Assembly: GCA_028713915.1 (NCBI GenBank)
Contig: JAQTNK010000001.1
Span: forward strand, 1-64,000
Length of the DNA: 64,000 nucleotides
From: Rhodocyclaceae bacterium
Lineage (GTDB): Bacteria; Pseudomonadota; Gammaproteobacteria; Burkholderiales; Rhodocyclaceae
Reading direction: 5' to 3'
Of the stretch, positions 9,808 to 23,152 are shown one piece after another. A model generated the notes under the pieces. It made no database searches, had not been told where the DNA came from, and worked only from the letters and a program-made list of their open reading frames with translations. The stretch's first letter is position 1; each line of letters opens with the position of its first letter. Made by a program: the position numbers and the translations under genes.

Positions 9808-10937
9808 TACTTGGCTCCGCCGGCGCCCTTGCCCGCGGCGCGGGGGCCGGGCGGCGGGGAGTCCTTTTCCTGCGCCACCTTGAAGTTGCGCAGCGTGTTG
9901 AGCGTTTCGGCGAGCGACGGCATGTCGGTTGCCATGTCGACCGCGGCGAGCCCCTTCAAGGTGGCGAGCGCCGCCTGCACCGGGCGGGACGAAGTGTCGA
10001 AGTAGCGCTCCAGCCAGAGGCGCGACTGGTTCACGTCTTCCTTGAAGCTCCTGGCGTCGTGCGACAGCAGCGCCAGGCGCGCGTTCACGAGCCGCAGCTT
10101 GAGGTTCTCGCGCAGGAAGAAGTTCTGGCTCGGCGACAGCAATCCCGGTTCGGGCGCGTCGATGCGCTCGATGCGCACGAGCTGCTTGGTGTCGTTCCAG
10201 ACGTCGCGCGCCAGCGCCTGCCAGAAGCTCAAGTCGGCGGGCGAATGCGAAGCCTTCGTCGGCAGCTCGGCGTGCGGCCGCTGTTCGGCGGCCAGCGGCA
10301 TGGCGTCGACGGCGACGGCGACGCTTTCCAGCTTCAGCGCGATGCCCGGCACGTCGGCGGCCGGCAGCGCCTTGAGGCGCTCGATGTCGCGCGCCAGCAA
10401 CTTGCGCAATCCGAGCAGGCGCGGATTGGGCGCGCGCGCCAGGCGGGCGTCGGCGCCTTGCAGGGCGATCAGCGCCGCCTCGACGTTGCCGGCGAGCTGC
10501 AGCTGCTGCGCGGCGATGGTGACGGCCTGCTCGATCTCGGCCAGCAGGCGCTCGTCGCGGCTGCGCGACAATTCCTGGTACATGGCGTCGAGCGCCAGCT
10601 GCTGGCCTTGCGTTTCGGCCAGCTTGGCATCGAGCACGCCGACCTTGGCTTGCAGCGCCTGCACGTCTTCCTGGGTCTGCTTCGCGAGCGTGCGCGCGGC
10701 CGCGGCCACGGCGTCGCTTTCCGACAGACGCTTGGCGAGTTCCTCGCGCACGTCGGACAGGCGGCTGCGCGTCTCGACCCATTGCCAGCCGAGCAGCAGC
10801 AGGGCGACGGCGGCGATCGCCGCCGACGGCCGGCGCCACGCGGCGAGCGCGGCGTTGGGCGCAGGCGCAGGAGCGGCCGGCGGCGTCACCGCGGCAACGG
10901 CATCCGGCGTTTCAGGGGTTTGCGGATCAGGCGGCAT
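9807..10937 (-). CDS. hemX: HemX-like membrane protein (uroporphyrinogen-III methylase-related, non-catalytic)
   Basis: 376 residues. An Ala/Pro-rich N-terminal segment is followed by one transmembrane helix (about 38-52, AIAAVALLLLGWQW), then a long coiled coil with heptad-like ELAKRLSESDAVAAAARTLA and AKVGVLDAKLAETQGQQLAL. A globular C-terminal region carries the family landmark FFLRENLKLRLVNARLALLS. The proposed ATG overlaps the hemD end by 11 nt, and the stop overlaps the hemY ATG by one base. The order hemC-hemD-hemX-hemY matches E. coli and many betaproteobacteria; HemX probably has an accessory or structural role. Confidence 0.88.
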   Translation of the reverse strand: MPPDPQTPETPDAVAAVTPPAAPAPAPNAALAAWRRPSAAIAAVALLLLGWQWVETRSRLSDVREELAKRLSESDAVAAAARTLAKQTQEDVQALQAKVGVLDAKLAETQGQQLALDAMYQELSRSRDERLLAEIEQAVTIAAQQLQLAGNVEAALIALQGADARLARAPNPRLLGLRKLLARDIERLKALPAADVPGIALKLESVAVAVDAMPLAAEQRPHAELPTKASHSPADLSFWQALARDVWNDTKQLVRIERIDAPEPGLLSPSQNFFLRENLKLRLVNARLALLSHDARSFKEDVNQSRLWLERYFDTSSRPVQAALATLKGLAAVDMATDMPSLAETLNTLRNFKVAQEKDSPPPGPRAAGKGAGGAK

Positions 10938-11709
10938 GGACGGCGGTTCCAAAGTAGGCGGTGAGTCCGGCGACGAGGCCATCGTCGCCGGGACCGGTGA
11001 GGACGACTTCGTGCAGGCCGAGCGTGCGCGCCGCATCAAGAATGCGCGCGTGCGGCACGAAGGTCGGCGTCTTGCGCAGCCAGGCCTGGCCGAGCTTGCC
11101 GACCATGTCGACGAGGTTGTGCAGGCCTTCGCTGCTGGTGACGGTGATGGCGTCGAGGCGGCCGTCGGTCCAGAGCTTGAGCAGCGGCGCCGGATCGAGC
11201 GCGGGCTTGCCGCGGCGATAGCAGGTGATGTATTCAACCGTCGCGCCGCGCGCCTTGAGCGTGTCGCCGAGCAGTTCGCGGCCGCCGTCGCCGCGGAAGA
11301 TCAGCACCTTCTTGCCGGCCATGTCCTGCAGTTCGGGCAGCGCGACGAGGGCTTCGGAATCGAAGCGGTCCTGCGGCGCCGTGACCGCGCCGATGCCGAA
11401 GCCGGCCAGCGCCATTTCGCTGCTGTGGCCGACCGTCGCCACGCGCAGGTGCGCCGGCCAGGCGCGGCGGGCGAGGATCGGCGTCAGCGCTTTTTCGACC
11501 GCGTTCGGGCTGACGAAAGCGGCCCAGTCGAATTCGTCGAGGCGCGCGGCGACATCGAGCAAAGGGCGGGTGTCTTCGATGTCGAAGATCGACAGCACGG
11601 GGAACAGCACGGGCTTGGCGCCCAGCGCGACGAGCGCTTCGGCCAGGTGCGTCGCCTGCCCGGCCGGGCGGGTGATGACGACGTGGCGGCCGGAAAGCGC
11701 CTCGCTCAC
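10927..11709 (-). CDS. hemD: Uroporphyrinogen-III synthase
   Basis: Cyclises hydroxymethylbilane with inversion of ring D. The frame is open upstream of 11709, but the family-like N-terminus (SGRHVVITRPAGQATHLAEA) begins just after a GTG at 11709 that is preceded by a GGGGAGGGG ribosome-binding site, giving 260 residues, the normal length. Family landmarks: FDWAAFVSPNAVEKAL, ATVGHSSEMAL, IFRGDGGRELLGDTL and ITVTSSEGLHNL. It overlaps hemX by 11 nt. Confidence 0.92.
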   Translation of the reverse strand: MSEALSGRHVVITRPAGQATHLAEALVALGAKPVLFPVLSIFDIEDTRPLLDVAARLDEFDWAAFVSPNAVEKALTPILARRAWPAHLRVATVGHSSEMALAGFGIGAVTAPQDRFDSEALVALPELQDMAGKKVLIFRGDGGRELLGDTLKARGATVEYITCYRRGKPALDPAPLLKLWTDGRLDAITVTSSEGLHNLVDMVGKLGQAWLRKTPTFVPHARILDAARTLGLHEVVLTGPGDDGLVAGLTAYFGTAVHAA

Positions 11710-11819
11710 TGAAGCCCCTCCCCCCGCCCCCTCCCGAGGGAAGGGGTGACGGCGGTTCGCCGCTGCGCGGCTCCACATCGTGGCTGGCGCCCCTGCAGGC
11801 GGCCGTGCGGCTCGCTCAC

Positions 11820-12761
11820 TCAGCCTCCGAGCGCGGCGAGGATATCTTCCGCCCCCTGGGCGCGCAGCGCGTCGGCGAGCTGCAGGCCGAGCGCTTCGGG
11901 ATCGGCGTCCGCCGCGCCTTCGAGTTCGGCGCGCGCCATGCGCGTGCCGTCGGGGAGGGCGACGAAGCCGCGCAGCCAGAGCTTGCCTTCGCGCATCAGC
12001 GCGTAGGCGCCGAGCGGCACTTCGCAGCTGCCGGCGAGCGCGCGCGAGACAGCGCGTTCGGCGCGCACGCAGGCGGAAGTTTCGGCATCGTTCAACGGCG
12101 CCATCCAGGCGGCGACTTCGGGCCGCGACGCCAGCGCCTCGATGCCCAGCGCGCCCTGGCCGGCCGCCGGCAGCGAGGCCTCGGCGCTCAGCACCGAACG
12201 GATGCGGGCGCCGAGTCCCAGGCGCGTCAGCCCGGCGGCGGCGAGAATGATGGCGTCATATTGACCTTCATCGAGCTTGCGCAGGCGCGTGTCGAGGTTG
12301 CCGCGCAGCGAGGTCACCGCCAGATACGGATAGCGCGCATGCAGCTGCGCTTCGCGGCGCAGGCTGGAAGTGCCGACGACGGCTCCCGGCGGCAGGTCTT
12401 CGAGCGTCGCGTACTTGTTCGACACGAAGGCGTCTTGCGGCACTTCGCGCGGGCCGATGGCGACCAGGGCGAATTCCCGCTCCAGGGTCATCGGCACGTC
12501 CTTCATCGAATGCACGGCGAGGTCGGCGCTGCCGTCGAGCAGGGCCGTTTCCAGCTCCTTGACGAATAGCCCCTTGCCGCCGACCTTGGCGAGCGGCCGG
12601 TCGAGGATCTGGTCGCCGCGCGTCGTCATGCCCAGCAGTTCGACGCTGCACGCCGGGTATAATTTCTGCAACAAGGACCGCACGTGTTCGGCCTGCCAGA
12701 GAGCGAGGCGCGATTCGCGCGTGGCGATGACGATTCTTGCGGGCGCGGTGGGAGTGCTCAA
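11820..12761 (-). CDS. hemC: Hydroxymethylbilane synthase (porphobilinogen deaminase)
   Basis: Polymerises four porphobilinogens on a dipyrromethane cofactor. Landmarks: [18 protein letters not shown] near the N-terminus, [17 protein letters not shown] (catalytic Asp region), [36 protein letters not shown], and the cofactor-binding Cys region [12 protein letters not shown]. No ATG or GTG fits the N-terminus. TTG at 12761 gives 313 residues and the usual ~9 residues before IVIAT; TTG at 12773 is the alternative. It is divergent from ppc and first in hemC-D-X-Y. Confidence 0.93.
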   Translation of the reverse strand: MSTPTAPARIVIATRESRLALWQAEHVRSLLQKLYPACSVELLGMTTRGDQILDRPLAKVGGKGLFVKELETALLDGSADLAVHSMKDVPMTLEREFALVAIGPREVPQDAFVSNKYATLEDLPPGAVVGTSSLRREAQLHARYPYLAVTSLRGNLDTRLRKLDEGQYDAIILAAAGLTRLGLGARIRSVLSAEASLPAAGQGALGIEALASRPEVAAWMAPLNDAETSACVRAERAVSRALAGSCEVPLGAYALMREGKLWLRGFVALPDGTRMARAELEGAADADPEALGLQLADALRAQGAEDILAALGG

Positions 12762-12956
12762 TTCGATTTCCAATGAAGGCTGACCGGTGGCGGCAACCGC
12801 AAGGAGACTGGTGTTGACATCTTCGTTTTGCGGTCGTCTGACGCCGCGGATTCTAGCATGGCGTCCGCTTTCGCCCGGCGCCAAAGGCCCGGCGCCGGCC
12901 CTTGCGCCGGCAGCCGCCGCCGCCGGCAACATGGCCGCAACATCCCGGGGAACACG
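12762..12956. promoter_or_regulatory. Divergent hemC/ppc promoter region
   Basis: A 195-nt region between divergent genes. On the minus strand TAGAAT (complement of 12850-12855) is a plausible -10 for hemC without a clear -35. On the plus strand a consensus TTGACA lies at 12814-12819, but no good -10 is spaced 16-18 nt from it. No operator or riboswitch was recognised. Confidence 0.35.
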
Positions 12957-15710
<2,754 letters not shown>

Positions 15711-15746
15711 TTGGAAAGGCGGGCGGCGGCGACGGCGACGACATGG

Positions 15747-16109
15747 TTAGCGCTTGATCGTCTGGGTTTTCATTTCAGCCATGGCCCTGGCGTGGCCGTC
15801 ACGGCCGAGCCGCTTGATTTGCGCAATGCAGGCGGCGCGGTCGGAGCGAAATACCAGGCCGAACAATCGGGACATGAAGTTGTTGAATTTGGGGCACGCG
15901 CGCGGCTCCGGGAACTCGGCACACGCGGCGCAGGTGTCGATGCGCTTCGCCATGCAGCATGCGCGCACCTTGCACCAGGAGGCCTTTGAGTTCTCGCGAC
16001 AGCCGTTGCATTTCCCGGTCAGATAGAATCGGCAGGCGCCGCAATAAAGTCCGCAGCAGGCGACGAGTTCGGCGTTCGGTTCTATGTCGGGCATGGGCGC
16101 AGTTCGCAT
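15747..16109 (-). CDS. Cys-rich DUF3795-like protein
   Basis: 120 residues with paired cysteines: ACCGLYCGACRFYLTGKCNG near the N-terminus, then WCKVRACCMAKRIDTCAACA and RACPKFNNF. This spacing matches the DUF3795 family of small presumed zinc-binding proteins; the function is unknown. The start could also be the second Met five residues in (16094); neither has a strong ribosome-binding site. It is convergent with ppc and sits at the edge of an accessory patch. Confidence 0.75.
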   Translation of the reverse strand: MRTAPMPDIEPNAELVACCGLYCGACRFYLTGKCNGCRENSKASWCKVRACCMAKRIDTCAACAEFPEPRACPKFNNFMSRLFGLVFRSDRAACIAQIKRLGRDGHARAMAEMKTQTIKR

Positions 16110-16157
16110 CGGAAGTCTGTCATGGGTGCTGAGACTTGTTGTGCTTCGACGTTGAGA

Positions 16158-16910
16158 CTAGGCCGCTTGCTCATTAACGACATGGGCATTACTCATGGAA
16201 ACCGAACGGTGGAATGCCGTCCGCAAATTGTAGAAGACGATATCGATGCCGGCCGTACGTCCCACTGCAAGATGTCGGTCGATCTGTTGAAAGTACTCAA
16301 GCTTATATTCGCCCAGAAGGTCATCGAAATCAGGAACGACGAACGCGATGCGTGTGATGTCGTTCGACGCGTCGTAGGCTTCGATCTGCCCCTTAGCCTT
16401 ACGCAAGTCGGACGTCAATTTATTCAAGAACCCGATTCCAAGTAAGTTTGTCGTCGATCCCGAACCGCCACTTTGTCGACGGGCCGCCTCGTCGTCTGAA
16501 ATGCCAATCGACTTTACCTCGCACAGCACTTTGCGATCATTGACCTGACCTTTGAGATCGGGTGTTTCCTGCCCCGACACTCCTGATCGAGGAATGAAAG
16601 CCACATCCAACCATCCTTCGTCAATGAGGTAGCCGTATGCGAAGGCTTGATTCAAGATTGAAATGAGTTGTTGATGCCCACGCCCACTTGGGACTTGACT
16701 CGTAAGATATGGCCTGGCTTCGTTCTTTAGGAACTCCCATGACTTCGCATCAAGCCGCTGAAGAACTTTCTCGCGCACAAGCCATGTCGTCCGCTTCTCC
16801 GGGAATTGTTGAACGGAGTTGTCAAAGTTCTGGAAGTACGCGGTGGGTGCAGACCGATCGTAAATCAGGTCTTGTAACTCATACACGCGGGGCATTTCTT
16901 TACGATGCAT
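16158..16910 (-). CDS. PD-(D/E)XK-like protein of unknown function
   Basis: 250 residues, unrecognised at family level. The central segment ETPDLKGQVND followed by RKVLCEVKS has the PD-x(n)-ExK spacing of PD-(D/E)XK nuclease folds (about residues 117-137). Upstream WLDVAFIPR and downstream IAFVVPDFDD read as the flanking strands of such a fold; this is my inference. The base composition is visibly lower in G+C than the flanking genes, and codon use looks less biased, suggesting horizontal acquisition. It lies next to a toxin-antitoxin module. A restriction- or defence-related role is possible but unproven. Confidence 0.72.
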   Translation of the reverse strand: MHRKEMPRVYELQDLIYDRSAPTAYFQNFDNSVQQFPEKRTTWLVREKVLQRLDAKSWEFLKNEARPYLTSQVPSGRGHQQLISILNQAFAYGYLIDEGWLDVAFIPRSGVSGQETPDLKGQVNDRKVLCEVKSIGISDDEAARRQSGGSGSTTNLLGIGFLNKLTSDLRKAKGQIEAYDASNDITRIAFVVPDFDDLLGEYKLEYFQQIDRHLAVGRTAGIDIVFYNLRTAFHRSVSMSNAHVVNEQAA

Positions 16911-16939
16911 ATACGACCTAGCCGGTTCACGTGGAGTTC

Positions 16940-16972
16940 AGGGGCGCGCCGCCGACAGGCGGAGCGTCCCCT
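16940..16972. repeat. Imperfect stem-loop
   Basis: AGGGG-CGC and GCG-TCCCCT arms enclose an inner CCGCC-GACA-GGCGG hairpin, with one-base bulges. It lies in the 98-nt gap between the PD-(D/E)XK-like gene and brnA. No T-run flanks it, so it is not a clear terminator. Confidence 0.5.
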
Positions 16973-17008
16973 GCAACGGAAGCTTAGAGCCCCTGTGCCC
17001 TACGGAAA

Positions 17009-17218
17009 CTACTTCCAATTTAGGTTCAACTTGCGATGAGAGGCTGCACAGTCACGCAAGTACAAATTGATGAGGCTTTGGTATGGGATACCAACCTGCT
17101 CGGAAAGAGACTTGAAGTAATCGATAGACTCCTCATCCAGCCGGATCGTGACCTGCTTCTTCAATTGAGAAGCGTACGGGTTCTTCTTGGCGTTCGAGAA
17201 ATCGTATTCCTTGCGCAT
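17009..17218 (-). CDS. brnA: BrnA-type antitoxin (ribbon-helix-helix)
   Basis: 69 residues. The N-terminus MRKEYDFSNAKKNPYA matches the BrnA family opening, and the segment KKQVTIRLDEESIDYFK reads as a ribbon-helix-helix DNA-binding strand and helix. It starts 10 nt after the BrnT stop. In known BrnTA systems the toxin gene comes first, and BrnA both neutralises BrnT and represses the operon. Family assignment rests on this sequence pattern plus the neighbour. Confidence 0.85.
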   Translation of the reverse strand: MRKEYDFSNAKKNPYASQLKKQVTIRLDEESIDYFKSLSEQVGIPYQSLINLYLRDCAASHRKLNLNWK

Positions 17219-17228
17219 GGTTGCACCT

Positions 17229-17510
17229 TCACGAATAGAACTGTGTTTCCTTGGCCGTTGCCTTCCGCGCCGAGATGATGCGAATTACCCCATCGTCGCC
17301 GCGGTAGCAGTGGCAGACAACCAAGAGCCGTAGCGCAGAACTCAGTCCGAGAAGGACGAAACGATCTTCGTCTGCAGAATGGTCTGGATCGCCAATGAGC
17401 TTCGCGCGGTCATCGTAGAAGGCGGACTTCGCCTCTTCGAAGCTCACGCCGTGCTTCTTCACGTTGGCAGCGGCCTTCCTTTCATCCCATTCGAAGTGCA
17501 CTGCGCTCAT
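17229..17510 (-). CDS. brnT: BrnT-type ribonuclease toxin
   Basis: 93 residues. The opening FEWDERKAAANVKKHGVSFE is the BrnT signature, followed by AKSAFYDDRAKL, DRFVLLGLSSALRLLVVCHC and the C-terminal IRIISARKATAKE strand. BrnT is a RelE-fold RNase that arrests translation under stress. The complete N- and C-terminal motifs suggest an intact gene. An inverted repeat lies immediately upstream. Confidence 0.9.
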   Translation of the reverse strand: MSAVHFEWDERKAAANVKKHGVSFEEAKSAFYDDRAKLIGDPDHSADEDRFVLLGLSSALRLLVVCHCYRGDDGVIRIISARKATAKETQFYS

Positions 17511-17516
17511 CGCTAA

Positions 17517-17545
17517 AGTGTAGTTATATTGTACCTACAGTGCAA
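17517..17545 (-). promoter_or_regulatory. brnTA promoter with operator-like inverted repeat
   Basis: On the minus strand TTGCAC (17545-17540), a 17-nt spacer and TACACT (17522-17517) form a sigma-70-like promoter whose start would fall at or next to the BrnT ATG. TGTAG and CTACA half-sites (17519-17523 and 17535-17539) occupy the spacer and -10, well placed for repression by BrnA. The elements are seen directly; function is inferred. Confidence 0.5.
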
Positions 17546-17747
17546 GCCGTCGCTTCGGTGCATGGCGCGGCGGGATCATGGGCTCTAATGTTCAAGGCCA
17601 GCCGCTTGGTTCCCGGTGCCGGGCGGCAGCTTCTTGACGATGCGGCTCTCCCTGCTCGGAACGGATCGCGTCATGCTCTTGGCCTGTGCTGAAATGACGG
17701 CAGCGTAGCAGTCTTGCCGAGCGCGGACAAGCCGGCGTCAGGTCGAT

Positions 17748-18512
17748 TCACACGCCCAGCAATTCCTTCACCTGCGGCCACTGCCGCCGGCTCACCTGCA
17801 GGCGTTCGGCGACGCCGTGCAGCAGCAGCATCCAGTGCGGCTCGCCCTCGGCATCCGCGGCATCCTTCTCGCGCGCCACGCCGGCGATGGCGTCGCGGGC
17901 GACGATGCAGTTGCGGTGGATGCGCATGAAGCGCGCAACATATTCCTCTTCGAGCTGGGCGAGGGATTCCTCGAGCACGTATTCGCGCTCTTTCGTGCGC
18001 GCCGTGACGTACTTGAGCTCGGCCTTGAAGTAGAGCACGTCGGCGACCGGCACCAGCAGCATCTTGCCGCGTTCCAGGCTGCGCAGATGGCGGCGGCCTT
18101 GCGGCGCGAGTTGGCGCAGGGCCGGCGCGTCGGGCGCGAGGCGGCGCGCCTTCTTCAGCGCCTCGGCGAGGCGCGCGGCCTTCACGGGCTTGAGCAGGTA
18201 ATCGATGGCGGCAAGCTCGAAGGCCTTCACCGCGTACTGGTCGTAGGCGGTGACGAAGACGACGGCGGGCGGCTGCGGCAGGCGCGCCAGGTGCTGCGCC
18301 AGTTCGATGCCGTCCATGCGCGGCATGCGGATGTCCACCAGCACGACGTCGGCCGGATCGGCGGCCTGGCGTTCGAGCGCTTCGACGCCGTCTGCCGCTT
18401 CGCCGACGATGCGGCTGGGCAGTTCGCCGGCGAGGTCGGACAGCAGGTCGCGCAGGCGCGTGCGCGCCGGAGCTTCGTCGTCGACCAGCAGCACGCGCAG
18501 CGCTGCGCTCAC
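17748..18512 (-). CDS. algR: LytTR-type response regulator (AlgR family)
   Basis: 254 residues from a GTG that overlaps the kinase stop (GTGA). The receiver domain (1-~120) shows LLVDDEAPARTRLRDLL, the phospho-acceptor region VVLVDIRMPRMDGIELA, and AIDYLLKP. The C-terminal LytTR DNA-binding domain (about 140-250) includes DVLYFKAELKYVTARTKERE and FMRIHRNCIV. The algZ-algR pair divergent from argH is a conserved gamma/betaproteobacterial arrangement. AlgR-type regulators control surface polysaccharides, pili and virulence in Pseudomonas; targets here are unknown. Confidence 0.88.
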   Translation of the reverse strand: MSAALRVLLVDDEAPARTRLRDLLSDLAGELPSRIVGEAADGVEALERQAADPADVVLVDIRMPRMDGIELAQHLARLPQPPAVVFVTAYDQYAVKAFELAAIDYLLKPVKAARLAEALKKARRLAPDAPALRQLAPQGRRHLRSLERGKMLLVPVADVLYFKAELKYVTARTKEREYVLEESLAQLEEEYVARFMRIHRNCIVARDAIAGVAREKDAADAEGEPHWMLLLHGVAERLQVSRRQWPQVKELLGV

Positions 18513-19585
18513 GGCTTGCCGCCCCTGCGGTACGGGAACGCGATGCTGACAACATAGAAGCCGGCGCGCTCCGCCGTCTCCAGTTGCGCTTCGAGATCGA
18601 AGAAGAGCATCAGCCGCTCGCGGATGTTGGCGAGCGCCATGCGGTTGCCGGCCTGATGGGTGCTGCCCGGCGCATAGGGGTTGGTGAGCTCGAAGGCGAC
18701 GCGGTCGCCCTGGCGGCTCACGCGGATGGCGATCTCGCCGGGCGACTCGAGGCGCTCGATGCCGTGATAGACGGCGTTCTCCAGCAGCGGCTGCAGCATC
18801 AGCGGCGGCACCAGCGCGTCGGGCGGACAGCTTTCGATGTCCCAGCGGATGCGCAGCCGGTCGCCCAGGCGCAGCTTTTCGAGTTCGAGGTATTGGCGCG
18901 CCAGCGCGATCTCTTCGGAGAGCGGCACCAGTTCGCGGCTGTCGCGCATCAGCACGCGGAAGAGGTCGGAGAGTTCTTCGAGCGCGGCCTCGGCGCGCCT
19001 GGGGTCGCTGCGGATGACGCCGAGCACGGCGTTGAGGCTGTTGAAGAAAAAGTGCGGCCGGATGCGCGCCGTCAGCGCCATCAGGCGCGCCTCGGTGACG
19101 GCCGGCGAATGCGCGCGCCAGCGCAAGTCGAACCACGCCAGCAGCAGGCCGGCGGCGAGCGCGGCCCAGAGCGCGGGCCGCCACAGCCCGGCCGCGGACT
19201 CGAACATCGGCGCGAACAGCAGGCCGAAGAACTGCGCCACCGCCATCGCCGCGACGACGACGGCGACCATCGCGGCCGGCGGCGCCAGGCGCTCCAGCCG
19301 GCGCTGCGCCGCGCCCAGCAGCGTCAGGCTGCCGAGCACGACGGGCTCGACGAAGGCCGCCAGCTCGGCGAATTCGCGCGGCAGTTGGGCGAGCTCGCGA
19401 TTGCGTGCCAGCGCGGCGGCCAGGGCGCCGAGATTGACGGCCAGCAATATCCGCAGCCAGACGCCCATGTTGCGAAAGTCGGGCAAGCGGGCCGGACTCG
19501 CGCTTTGGCCCCGGCTTTCGGCGTCGAGTTCCTTTTGCCGCCGGCTTTCGCCGGCGTCGCGCCCCTTTTCCCGTATACTTCCCAT
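18509..19585 (-). CDS. algZ: LytS-family sensor histidine kinase (AlgZ/FimS-like)
   Basis: 358 residues. An N-terminal soluble stretch leads into PDFRNMGVWLRILLAVNLG, then about four transmembrane helices to residue ~170. The His-kinase domain has the atypical H-box RIRPHFFFNSLNAVLG and the N-box PLLENAVYHGIERL of the LytS/AlgZ class. It overlaps algR by 4 nt. Start choice is uncertain: the ATG at 19585 has only a poorly placed GGGGA, but the alternative Met at 19468 would cut into the conserved PDFRN segment. Confidence 0.85.
   Translation of the reverse strand: MGSIREKGRDAGESRRQKELDAESRGQSASPARLPDFRNMGVWLRILLAVNLGALAAALARNRELAQLPREFAELAAFVEPVVLGSLTLLGAAQRRLERLAPPAAMVAVVVAAMAVAQFFGLLFAPMFESAAGLWRPALWAALAAGLLLAWFDLRWRAHSPAVTEARLMALTARIRPHFFFNSLNAVLGVIRSDPRRAEAALEELSDLFRVLMRDSRELVPLSEEIALARQYLELEKLRLGDRLRIRWDIESCPPDALVPPLMLQPLLENAVYHGIERLESPGEIAIRVSRQGDRVAFELTNPYAPGSTHQAGNRMALANIRERLMLFFDLEAQLETAERAGFYVVSIAFPYRRGGKP
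19574..19579 (+). promoter_or_regulatory. Putative argH -10 element
   Basis: TATACT about 60 nt upstream of the argH ATG, at the edge of the algZ coding region. No good -35 was found at standard spacing, so support is limited to the -10 and its position. Confidence 0.3.
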
Positions 19586-19641
19586 TTTCCCCGCAGCGCC
19601 TCTTGTGCCACCCAGGTGGCTGAATAATCTCGGGTTTCATT

Positions 19642-21027
19642 ATGTCAGATCAAACCGATGTCAAAGTCTGGTCGGGCCGGTTTTCCGAACCGGTTTCCGA
19701 TCTCGTCAAACGCTACACGGCTTCGGTCTTCTTCGACCGGCGCATGGCGCTGCAGGACATCCGCGGTTCGCTGGCGCACGCGAAGATGCTGGCGCGGCAG
19801 AAGATCATCGCTGCCACGGATCTCGCCGCCATCGAGCGCGGCATGGCGCAGATCGCCGGCGAGATCGAGCGCAATGAGTTCGCCTGGAACCTCGACGACG
19901 AGGACGTGCATCTGAACATCGAGAAGCGCCTGACCGCGCTCGTCGGCGACGCCGGCAAGCGCCTGCACACCGGCCGCTCGCGCAACGACCAGGTCGCCAC
20001 CGACATCCGCCTCTGGCTGCGCGACACCGTCGATGCCATCGACACTTTGCTCAAAGCCTACCAGGCCGCGCTGCTCGACATGGCCGCGGCCCACGCGGAA
20101 ACGCCGCTGCCCGGCTTCACGCATTTGCAGGTCGCGCAGCCCGTCACTTTCGGCCATCACCTGCTCGCCTATTTCGAGATGGCCAGGCGCGACCGCGAGC
20201 GCCTCCGGGATGCGCGCCGCCGCATCAACCGCCTGCCGCTGGGCGCCGCGGCGCTGGCCGGCACCACGTATCCGATCGACCGCGCATTCGTCGCGCAGGA
20301 ACTCGGCTTCGACGGCGTCTGCGAGAACTCGCTCGACGCCGTCTCCGATCGCGACTTCGCCATCGAGTTCTGCGCCACCGCGTCGCTGATCATGGTGCAC
20401 GTCTCGCGCTTTGCCGAGGAGCTCGTGCTGTGGATGAGCCCGCGCGTCGGCTTCATCGATCTCGCCGACCGCTTCTGCACCGGCTCGTCGATCATGCCGC
20501 AGAAGAAAAACCCGGACGTGCCGGAACTCGCGCGCGGCAAGACCGGGCGCGTCTTCGGCCACCTGATGGGCCTGTTGACCTTGATGAAGGGTCAGCCGCT
20601 CGCCTACAACAAGGACAACCAGGAAGACAAGGAGCCGCTGTTCGACACCGCCGATACGGTGATCGACACGCTGCGCATCTTCGCCGAACTGGTGCCCGGC
20701 ATCGTCGTCAAGCCCGAGGCCATGCGCGCCGCGCTCAAGCAGGGCTTCGCCACGGCCACCGATCTCGCCGACTATCTGGTCAAGAAGGGCCTGCCCTTCC
20801 GCGACGCCCACGAAGCCGTGGCCCGCGCCGTGCGCGCCGCCGAAACCAAAGGCTGCGAACTGCCGGAACTCACGCTCGCCGAGCTGCAGGCCTTCTCGCC
20901 GCTGATCGCCGACGACGTCTTCGCCGTGCTGACGGTCGCCGGCTCGCTCGCCGCGCGCAACCACGTCGGCGGCACCGCTCCGGACCAGGTGCGCGCCGCC
21001 ATCGCCCGAGCCCGCGCCGCCTTGTAG
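19642..21027 (+). CDS. argH: Argininosuccinate lyase
   Basis: Last step of arginine synthesis, 461 residues. The signature loop [20 protein letters not shown] is intact; other landmarks are [52 protein letters not shown] and [13 protein letters not shown]. The family fumarase/aspartase fold is complete. It is followed after 21 nt by the kinase-CNB gene, so the two may share a transcript. Confidence 0.97.
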   Translation: MSDQTDVKVWSGRFSEPVSDLVKRYTASVFFDRRMALQDIRGSLAHAKMLARQKIIAATDLAAIERGMAQIAGEIERNEFAWNLDDEDVHLNIEKRLTALVGDAGKRLHTGRSRNDQVATDIRLWLRDTVDAIDTLLKAYQAALLDMAAAHAETPLPGFTHLQVAQPVTFGHHLLAYFEMARRDRERLRDARRRINRLPLGAAALAGTTYPIDRAFVAQELGFDGVCENSLDAVSDRDFAIEFCATASLIMVHVSRFAEELVLWMSPRVGFIDLADRFCTGSSIMPQKKNPDVPELARGKTGRVFGHLMGLLTLMKGQPLAYNKDNQEDKEPLFDTADTVIDTLRIFAELVPGIVVKPEAMRAALKQGFATATDLADYLVKKGLPFRDAHEAVARAVRAAETKGCELPELTLAELQAFSPLIADDVFAVLTVAGSLAARNHVGGTAPDQVRAAIARARAAL

Positions 21028-21048
21028 GACGCACCTCCGGGGCCCGCC

Positions 21049-22334
<1,286 letters not shown>

Positions 22335-22338
<4 letters not shown>

Positions 22339-23111
22339 CGAGCAATGAGCGGCACTTCGTCAAGAGCGGCGCCGCCGCGGACTACGCGCGCTTCGTCGCC
22401 GAAGTCGACGGCCTGGCCGCCCTACGCGCGACGCAAGCCGTGCGCGTGCCGGCGGTGATCGACTGCGGCCGCGACGAGCGCAGCGCCTGGCTGGTCCTCG
22501 AACGCCTCGATCTCCGGCCGCTCGATCGCGCCAGCGGCGCCGCGCTGGGCCGCGCGCTGGCGCAGCTGCATCACACCTGCGGCCCGCATTTCGGCTGGCC
22601 GCATGACAACTTCATCGGCGCCGCCGCGCAGGAAAATGCGCCGGCGGATTCCTGGCCGCTTTTCTTCGCCAGGCGCCGCCTGCTGCCGCAGCTCAAGCGG
22701 GCGCGGCAGAACGGCATGGAGCGCGTGCTCGTCGAACAAGGCGAGCGCATCGCCGAGCAGACCGCCGCCTTCTTCGTCGGCGGCCATCCGCAGGCGTCCC
22801 TGTTGCACGGCGATCTCTGGTCGGGCAACGCCGCGCAACTGGCCGACGGCACGCCGACGATCTTCGACCCCGCCGTGTACTACGGCGACCGCGAGGCGGA
22901 CATCGCCATGGCGGAACTCTTCGGCGGCTTTCCCGAATCCTTCTACGCGGCTTACCGCGAGGCGTGGCCGCTGTCCGAGAATTTCGAGACGCGCAAGACG
23001 CTCTACAACCTCTACCACGTCCTCAACCACTTCAACCTGTTCGGCGCCGGCTACCTCAACCAGGCACGGCGCATGATCGAGCGGCTGCTGGAGGCGCTGC
23101 GCGGCCGCTAG
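22335..23111 (+). CDS. Fructosamine-3-kinase-like protein
   Basis: 258 residues from the ATG overlapping the kinase stop. Fructosamine/ketosamine kinase features: RHFVKSGAAADYARFVAEVDGL at the start (split for reading: Lys of the nucleotide pocket in VKSG), LVLERLDLRPL, GWPHDNFIG, and the catalytic LLHGDLWSGNA, FDPAVYYGDREADIAM block. Members phosphorylate sugar adducts on lysine, leading to deglycation. Coupling to the upstream protein kinase by an ATGA overlap is notable; whether they work together is unknown. Confidence 0.87.
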
Positions 23112-23152
23112 TTCGGCGCCGGGAGCACGCTCGGGCCGGCGGGGCGCTATGC

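Noticed and set aside
12828..12956. N-terminal extension of ppc
   Set aside because: Low-complexity Ala/Arg sequence with no match to PEP carboxylase; ATG at 12957 fits the family.
16940..16972. Integron attC site
   Set aside because: The bulged hairpin has GTT/AAC ends in the wrong order for attC core sites, and no integrase is present.
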